Made by a program: the position numbers and the translations under genes. Below, piece after piece: positions 56,615-64,000 of a DNA stretch of 64,000 nucleotides. Origin of the DNA: Hermodice carunculata (Eukaryota > Annelida > Polychaeta > Eunicida > Amphinomidae). Within the stretch, counting starts at the first letter, position 1; each line of letters opens with the position of its first letter. Location: contig OZ026627.1 in the NCBI GenBank assembly GCA_964020975.1, forward strand, positions 36,636,533 to 36,700,532. Direction: 5' to 3'. The notes beneath the pieces are model-generated. The model did not search any database. It was not told the DNA's origin and saw only the letters and a list, made by a program, of their open reading frames with translations.

Positions 56615-57245
56615 TAATAGTCTTTTATCGACAAATTAGTCGTACAGAGGTGAAGCACCAAATTTTTCCATTAAATAGCGTAATTTAGATACAACTCACT
56701 GTGTACTTTGAGAATATCACATTGTAACTACAGAAGTACATTAAAATCCAATAGCATGGCTAGTCTTCTTTCCATGAAAAGAAATCAATAATAGTCATTT
56801 GCTTTGGCCAAAAAAAATCTGTTTTTCATATACTGACTAACAAATGTTACTCATCATTTGATATTGGCCTCGAGGGACTCGTACACGTGGAAATCTCTTT
56901 GTATCCTGTCCAGTTATTATTCCTGGGCTGAGTAGAGGATGCAGCATGTGCGAATGAAAATAAATCGCTGCACAGCCATTACCTGAGATTCTGTGGGTGC
57001 ATCAAGTTCATTTTAAACCGGTTTTTGGGAAGCAACTCATATGTTTATGAGAGTCAGCGTTCAGTACTTCAGAGTGAATGTTATTTAGGGGAATAAATAT
57101 GAAAATACATCTATTTCCCCCTTTTTTGAACAATTTATGCCATGGAAAGTTTTTGATGTGTGATATTTAACCTTGACACTGAAGTATTGGTGTACAACTG
57201 TTTGCCTTTAAAAATTACTTGAAAGTAAAATTGCTGCAAAGTACC
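56615..57245. other. Single-copy DNA, no gene seen
   Basis: Balanced composition around 56860-57060 (CGAGGGACTCGTACACGTGG), with no frame, splice pair or element recognised. Confidence 0.4.
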
Positions 57246-57248
57246 AGT

Positions 57249-57735
<487 letters not shown>

Positions 57736-57891
57736 AGGGCTACATTATTAAAATTGACATTTAAAAAAATCTGAATTAATTGACTCCATCACTGAAAAAA
57801 TTGCATTGACAACTTTAGTCCAACATGATGACAGGGTAGGGAGGATTAGGAAAGTTTGCCAATGCCGGGTTGAGTTGTTACAGGTCTTTAA

Positions 57892-58079
57892 CTCATTCCA
57901 TACCAGGCCCTGATTTTTCCATATATTTACCTGGATTTAGGATGACAATTGCATATTTAAATTGTTCATGGAAAGAACTTTCGTTCAAGTACCAACATGC
58001 CGCAAGGGCAGCTGCAGCATGACTTGCCAGGCAGTGCCAAAACCACTGATCAAGGCCTGTGACCATAGTGTGGAATGAG
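57892..58079. mobile_element. TTAA-type MITE, subfamily D
   Basis: TTAA on the left (57888-57891) and ATAA on the right (58080-58083). The ends are CTCATTCCATACCAGG and CATAGTGTGGAATGAG. It carries the B-like AAAGAACTTTCGTTCAAGTA and a hairpin GCTGCAGC in the middle. The truncated relative is at 40720-40807. Confidence 0.65.
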
Positions 58080-58089
58080 ATAAACAACA

Positions 58090-60525
58090 TAAGAAGAATG
58101 TTAGGAAAGGTTCTTGCAGAAAATCTTCACTGGTTATATTTTTGTAAGAGTTCAGAGCAGGAATAGTTCATGAAAATTGTTGTAGTTGTAGGTCCACCAT
58201 ACATCAGTGTGGCTCGCAATAATCACAGACATTACGGGGCTAGAACACTTTACAACAAAAACGTAGAAAATGCTAGTTTTTGTTGAATATTATATTGTGT
58301 ATTCTACAATTTTCGTTTGAACCCATAAAAACTATATATTTTATGAAAGAAGACATCTTGATAAATGTAAAACCAGCAACAGATCTTTTGTAACTGTCCA
58401 GCCATTAAATCTTAATTAATTTTTAAATTACAATTAAATTTTTCATATCTTGATTCTAAACTTAAAAAAAAAAACCCAGCTCAAACACATTTCCAGATAA
58501 ATATTTGCTTTAATCAAAATAGACGGAGCACATTGTTGGCTGCAAAACCGTATCTCAAATTTTTCACAAAAGGTTTATTTCAAATTTTAAAGCATTTTAA
58601 ATTTTTATTCAAAATTTTTTTAAATTTCAACAAAATTTCAATGATCTATAAAAAGTCACCTAAGCCCTTAGAATAAAGCTTTGTTCACTGTTCTAAAGAA
58701 AGCCATAGTCAGAGAATGCTGTAATCTGAGCCGAACTGCCTGTTGTGATAACATACATGTCATTGTCAGCCTCTGGTGAGCCGAGAACTGAAAGATACTA
58801 TCAGAAAAAAATGATAAATCTAAAATTGCTTGGTATCTAGGACAGGTGTGTAATTCAGAAAGAGTTTATGGAGATGTGACTTCAAGATGTACTACTTATT
58901 TTGTAATATGTGCATGTGTAAGTGTTTGTGGAACCTTCAATTCATGCGACATACCCTGACTTGGAACCGGAGTAAAAAAAGTTTATATCTGCTGGACCAC
59001 ACAGTGGTATGGCCAGGGAGCACTGTTCCCCATGAGAGGCAGAATGTGTTTTGAGACCACTCTTTGAAGACCCAATTGCCTATAATTTAAGACCACTGCA
59101 GTTTAAGACCAGTGTTTAGCCGTAGGGATGGACTTGAATGGCACATTGTGTAAAATGAATAAGTTTGGTTTATACTGTCTTCCTATCTTTTTCACAGATA
59201 CCTGTAGTACAAATTTATGAATATCAAAACAGAATGAAAGCTTTTATTTCTGGCTGGATTCAATCTTTTTTTTTCAAAAGAAATAAATTGAGCATTTTTC
59301 CGAAAATTGTTTGAATGCTGACCCTGTCAACATAGAAGACAGGTTTGACAACCTTGGAGAAAAAGAACAAAACATACATTCACAGTGTCACAAGTGTTAA
59401 GTGGGCAAATTTTATTCAATTCCTGACTTGTGTTATCCAGTCTTGTATGGGCCTCAAGTGGAACCATGATAATGAAACTGGAGGTATCATTATGCATTTG
59501 GCCCAGAGAGGGATTATCAGAGACAAGTAGGGCCATCTGGTGTTCTCTACATGCACTAAATCAAACTGTTCCGCTCCTCCCTGAAAGGTGGACTTCTCCG
59601 TGTTATGGCTTGCCCATAAATTCTAACAAGGGGAATGACACATTGCACTGAATGTTTTTAGCATCCATTATTAACGGAGCTCTCCTGGAAGATAATACCA
59701 GGAAAGAGAGTCTTTTTTTTTTTTATTCTGAGATAAGCTTTAAAAAAAACTAACAGTTTTCTAATACTGAAGACAATTGCATTAGCAGAAACTCTTTGAG
59801 TCACAGAAATTAAGGCCATTATTGCTGTAGCTTAAGTGGGTTTTTTTTTTCTTTTTTTTTTGTGTGTGTTTTTCTTCATTTTTCAAAGTGCGTTAACGAA
59901 GTTGCTATCAATTTTTAATGCAGGAATGGATCCATGTGGAATATCGCTCAATCATTAGAACAAGCTTTTGTCTTGGACGCTATCAAATTTTAATAGTTTT
60001 ATTATTTCTTTTTAATGTTTTATTTTATGCCTTTCTTCAGCATGTTGTGATCCATTTTGTATATATGAAATTTGGTTTCTTTTCCAAATATATACATGAC
60101 CTTCATCCAGAAAAGTTTGCATGAATTCAAGGTGTTCATTTTGCATGTGCTGACATAAAAGAGAATGGAAATATGCCACTCAAATGATACCATATATAGC
60201 AACTAGGAAAGAATACACAATATCTGTGTTGATTACAGCTCATGACATCACACGCTGCAGAAGGCATTGATTACAGGACATTATGAAGGCACATGGGTAA
60301 ATGTTCGCAATTTTAAAACGGAATTCCATTTTAAGCAAAATTTTTGAAAAAATATTTCAGTCAGGATGTGTTCTGAAACATGCAAATTTGGCAAGAAATG
60401 AGGGCTGAAAAATTTTGAAAGGGGTGTTTTTTGTTTTTTTTTTCAAGAAATGTTCACCTCCACCTATAAAGACTGCTGTACATGTCTTTGATTCTTGCAC
60501 CATAAATCTCTACTCTGCATTTACC
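58090..60525. other. Mostly single-copy AT-rich DNA
   Basis: A diverged relative of the GAGAGACC MITE lies at 59001-59125 (CAGTGGTATGGCCAGGGAGC, TTTTGAGACCACTCTTTGAA). T-rich runs are at 59711-59724 and 59839-59860. Short frames at 59327-59651 lie on both strands without motifs. No gene was identified. Confidence 0.45.
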
Positions 60526-60528
60526 TGA

Positions 60529-60601
60529 AAAAAAAACAAAAAAAAAACAAACAAAAAACAAACAAACAAACAAACAAACAAAAAAAAACAAACAAAAAAA
60601 C
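60529..60601. repeat. (CAAA)n low-complexity array
   Basis: CAAA units mixed with longer A runs. Confidence 0.9.
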
Positions 60602-60863
60602 ATTAGTGTTGAGTATCTAATGGGAGAACACAGGTTCATGTTACATTGTGTGTGTGAAAAACAAACAGCAAAGTGATACAAATATTATATGTCAAGGCTT
60701 TGAAAGTTTTTGTTTTGTCAAAAATCTTTGCCTATCTGAATATTTTGTTACTTATTTGAATGAAATAAATCTGATAGACATTCTAATTTGAAACGTGTTT
60801 TCCCCAGAATGATTGAAAAGAGGTGAAATGTCAAAGTAACTGTATAAATCCGATATGGCTTAA

Positions 60864-61090
60864 CCCTTAAAGCGCTGATTTAAGATGGAGTCAGCAGCTT
60901 TCCTTGGGGCACTTTGCACGCAATTTGTGCAAAGTGTCCCGAGCAAAGCTGTTGACTAAGACTACTTTCTTTGGACTAGCTTGCTGATATTTGAATGAAA
61001 GGTATCTTCATGAGGAATTTTAATCTTTTAACCATTATATGTTTAAGGGTAATGAGAAAACGACTATAGCCGTGATTAGAACTTTAAGGG
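60864..61090 (+). mobile_element. TTAA-flanked MITE, subfamily C
   Basis: Exact TTAA on both sides (60860-60863, 61091-61094). The ends are CCCTTAAAGCGCTGATTTAA and TGATTAGAACTTTAAGGG. The hairpin GTCAGCAGCTTTCCTTGGGG...CGAGCAAAGCTGTTGACT is well preserved. It is the opposite orientation to 6318-6550. Confidence 0.82.
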
Positions 61091-61309
61091 TTAACTCTAT
61101 TTGAATTATTGAATGCAGTATAAAACCTGCATACTCATCCTACAAGAAAGCCATAAAATATTTACAAGACAAACAAAACTGACCTCACACTCTGGGATAA
61201 TACACACAAACACATGTTTTCTTTGCCACACTTTTACCATTTAACCTCTGCTGGCCCAGGTGAAAGAATCTGACAGGAGCCTCGGGACAGTCGGCAGTCA
61301 GACTTTTTG

Positions 61310-61323
61310 GTTGCCATGGAGAC
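61310..61323. promoter_or_regulatory. RFX-type X-box-like site
   Basis: GTTGCCATGGAGAC differs from the palindromic X-box GTTGCCATGGCAAC at two positions. The surrounding 61240-61390 is balanced in composition and repeat-free, with TGACTCAG (AP-1-like) at about 61350. Confidence 0.35.
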
Positions 61324-61399
61324 AATGTGCTGGCGGCTTTTGCCCCAAAAGATGACTCAGAGGTCACGCTGCTCCATGTGGTGGGTTATATCCAGTTAC

Positions 61400-63640
61400 T
61401 GTGACAAGGAGGGGCGAAACTGCCAATGTTGGCTAACTTTCTGGTGAATTTACAAGAAGAAAAAATATGGGAAAAGATGATAGAACATGAGAAAAAAAAA
61501 TCTTGTTTGGGGTGATTTATCACAATTTTGTAAAAACTATGAATGATATTCTTTGAACATTACCCGTATAATCTACAGATAACAGTGGGGTCACAAAATT
61601 GCTGGATTTATGTAGCGTCATGTTGTACATGTGTTGTTACATTCACTGTGTGCAGGATGCCAACTGTGGATCCTTCAATGTGGAAATGGGTGCTGATATT
61701 TATACTGCCTTGAAATATAAGTACACAGCAAAAGTGGAAGTATTCTGGGGGTATTACACGGTGCAGTGTTTATCAGTTTGCATCGCCAAGACTGTCTGTT
61801 AAGAAACCAGTTCCCCAGACACAAAAATGCAGCGGGCTATTAAGTCACTTCACAAAACGAAACATATTTTCAGAAATGATCCAGTCAGTGAAATCGGCCA
61901 AGTGCCTGAGGGCTTTTCTCCCTTTTTTTTCCCTGCAAGGTTGTGCAGTGAGATACGTTCCCATGCAGGGAAAGTTAACAAAAGGCCCAATTAGAACAAG
62001 TTCTTAAACCCCAATAAAGCACAGACAAGTTGGAACCCAGCCGGTTTCTGGGGTCGAATGTCCCTGTTTTGAGAGATAACTACGAAACATAATCCAATTC
62101 TACAACCATATGCATCAGAGATCATGGGGCCCAGGCTGCCGAGAGAGAGCGCATTTGTATTGTGCTGGGTGCAGTGATTGTAAGGATAGAATTGCCCTTG
62201 ATTGGGCACACTTTGTTGGTGACTTGAAAGCCTATTCAGGTTGGATTTGTAAGATGTCTGTGTCACCGTACAATCGGTTCCCCAGGTGTCGTAGAGAATG
62301 CCTTCGAGTTCGGATGCATACTTGGGGCCACTGACAAGTGCTTTCTTGTTCAATGTTCGCTTTGTGTTTAACAGAAAGGTGCCCCTAAAGAATACGAGAG
62401 AAAAACAATTTCTTTCTGGTATCATCGGCACCCATGGAGAGATGCAAAAATTAGATTTGGAGGCCGAGGCTCTGTGCAAACATGTTACTTGTAATTCACC
62501 ACATGTGCTCACAATAGTGTGAACTGGAACATCAATATTCGAGTCATGGACAAAAACATCATGCTATGATCAGAGCGCGTCATTTGTATCAGAATGATCC
62601 AGTTCTGTTTGAATAAACTTTTTCAGCTTTGTACTGGGGTTAGCAAGATTTTTCTTCTTGCTTTTCAAGTGTACATCGTTTTCTTAGCTGGGGCAAATAG
62701 CTTGTGGCACAATTCTTTATCTGTTTCTCGTATAATTTGCTGCTAACATAGCACAACAGGGGGATTGAATAGGAGGGTTTTTTTTTTTTTTTTTTTTTTT
62801 TGGCTTGCTAAACTCTTGGCAAGATTCACTCAAATGGAATAATATGAGCAGATTTGTAGTGTAAACTGTATGATTATGTGCCTGTGAATAGAGATTTAAC
62901 AAACACAATTGGCCAAATCAGAATGCTTGTCTCGTGTTTCTGGCTACAGCGACAAAGACAATGCTGCCTCTCTGAGTTGGTCTGCAACTTTTCCACTGGA
63001 AGAGTGATATGTCCAGAAGTCTGTATTTGTGTATAGTCTGGCTTAAGATGTCAGTTTCCTCTGTCTCCAAATAAATTGAGACTTCTTGATCCGGATTTAC
63101 AAGCTTGGCAATTTATTTTCATTTGAACCTGATGAGATTGGAAAGGTTCATGTCCTGCTGTTCGTTTGATGGTCACGGTGTGTGTGTGTGTTCTTCTATT
63201 TTCAAAAGTGACCACCTCCCACTTACGTAATACAAATGAAAGAAATTAACATGGAGATGGAACCAATTAGGAGACATGGGGCAGTTGGGTGATGCCCACA
63301 GTGTTAGCTAGGTGGGAGGGAGGGCCAGTTATCTATTCTCGGCTAGATCTGTGATTAATTTTACATCAATGTCTGGAAGAAATTCATATTTTCTCGCCAA
63401 CTATCTCTCATCATCAGGTAGAGTCCCTGAAATTAGTGGAAATTTCAACCAATTTACTGTGTGTGCCCCTCATCCAAATTTATTCAGTGTTTGCGGCTAT
63501 ATTATTTTTTTTATATATTTTGTGTCCCTGATGGTCTTGACTACTTGTCCCTGAAATGACACTTTGAAGGTTGGCATGTTGGCATCCCTGAATTATGCTG
63601 AAAGGTTTGGCACATAGGTGTGTCTACAGAAAAAGTGTGT
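61400..63640. other. Single-copy DNA; possible regulatory block at 62000-62530
   Basis: 62000-62530 is repeat-free and less AT-rich than its flanks, with the minus strand open for 173 codons (61991-62512) and plus frames open over the same bases. I recognise no protein motif in any of them, and no exon can be fixed. A T23 run lies at 62779-62801. Confidence 0.35.
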
Positions 63641-63655
63641 GTGTGGGGGGGGGGG

Positions 63656-63830
63656 TTAAGGGGTTTTTCGTACTAGCCTACTGGGCATTTGCATTTGCTG
63701 TACTTATGTATTGGAAACCCTTTTAGTTTCCGTACTTCGTACCAACCATTATTTTAACATTTTCTTATTTTCGGTACCTTGAGCTAGAGCAAAATTATTA
63801 TTTGTACCAATGTACCAGGAACCCCCTTAC
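63656..63830. mobile_element. Candidate MITE with AAGGGGGTT ends
   Basis: The left end is TTAAGGGGTTTTTCGTAC and the right end is GTACCAGGAACCCCCTTA, inverted over about 18 bases with mismatches. It sits between a G run and a C run, which makes the exact boundaries uncertain. It is non-coding. Confidence 0.45.
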
Positions 63831-64000
63831 TACCCCCCCCCCCCCCATAAAAAGGCCAATGGTACTGTGCCAGAAAAGTGGTCACATTGGAGGGATGGCT
63901 GTCTTGAGAGAGGCAAAGCAACAGAAATGGACTTGCTCTGCATAAAGATTGTGGTCTTGGCAAGAGGGGTCTTGTTAGAGATGAGCCGCTTTTGTACAAA

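Noticed and set aside
61991-62512. 173-codon minus-strand frame
   Set aside because: Plus-strand frames are open over the same bases and no protein motif is visible; better explained as balanced-composition, possibly regulatory DNA.
63851-63990. Possible diverged copy of the GAGAGACC MITE at the window edge
   Set aside because: A few shared words (GTCTTGAGAGAGGC, GTGGTCTTGGCAAGAGG), but no clean TIR or TA flanks, and the window ends here.

Overview
The window reads as nuclear DNA from an animal with a large, repeat-rich, AT-leaning genome, most likely a marine invertebrate. That rests on very long non-coding stretches, many short inverted-repeat transposons, long microsatellites, a degraded LINE tail and frequent short motifs of the TACATGTA type. 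I cannot name the phylum from the sequence alone. There is no bacterial gene organisation, and I found no complete protein-coding gene, no tRNA or rRNA gene, no CRISPR array and no LTR element. The best reading is intergenic DNA or one or more very large introns.

Layout. 1-19.4 kb is densely filled with small DNA transposons: TTAA-flanked elements (at 2.2, 2.4, 6.3, 14.8, 15.0 and 18.0 kb), a 196-bp MITE whose end was caught in a 294-bp tandem duplication (4.5-5.3 kb), two copies of a long unclassified repeat (10.7-12.7 and 15.9-17.3 kb), a hAT-like element (14 kb) and microsatellites. From 19.4 to 34.5 kb mobile elements become sparse. This stretch is mostly single-copy and holds several blocks that look like regulatory DNA by composition and motifs (20.4-21.1, 22.2-22.6, 28.9-29.0, 29.6-29.9, 31.1-31.6, 32.8-33.0 kb), plus a 235-bp pure CT tract. 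34.5-36.7 kb has a compound element with 37-bp perfect inverted repeats and two minisatellites. 36.7-42.5 kb is mainly single-copy. 42.5-54 kb is again crowded, with TA-flanked elements of almost constant 178-bp length, TTAA elements, nested insertions and a minus-strand LINE tail (53.1-53.5 kb). 54-64 kb is mixed, with a 52-bp minisatellite (56.3 kb), a CT-rich array (57.2-57.7 kb) and single-copy sequence.

Coding content. The one stretch I can defend as a possible host exon is 51121-51257 on the plus strand. It has a strong pyrimidine tract and AG in front, a GTGAGA donor behind, and a frame open throughout; I do not recognise the protein. It also contains a full RFX-type X-box, so it could be a regulatory element instead. 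A LINE reverse-transcriptase C-terminal fragment at 53252-53472 (minus) is the only protein family recognised with reasonable confidence.

What stands out most is the mobile-element ecology. Several sequence-distinct TIR families share a length of 178-180 bp. The TTAA families share an internal hairpin that is perfect over 30-33 bp in the two youngest-looking copies. TTAA elements recur in back-to-back pairs that share one target site. All superfamily assignments come from terminal motifs and target duplications read by eye; no database search was possible.
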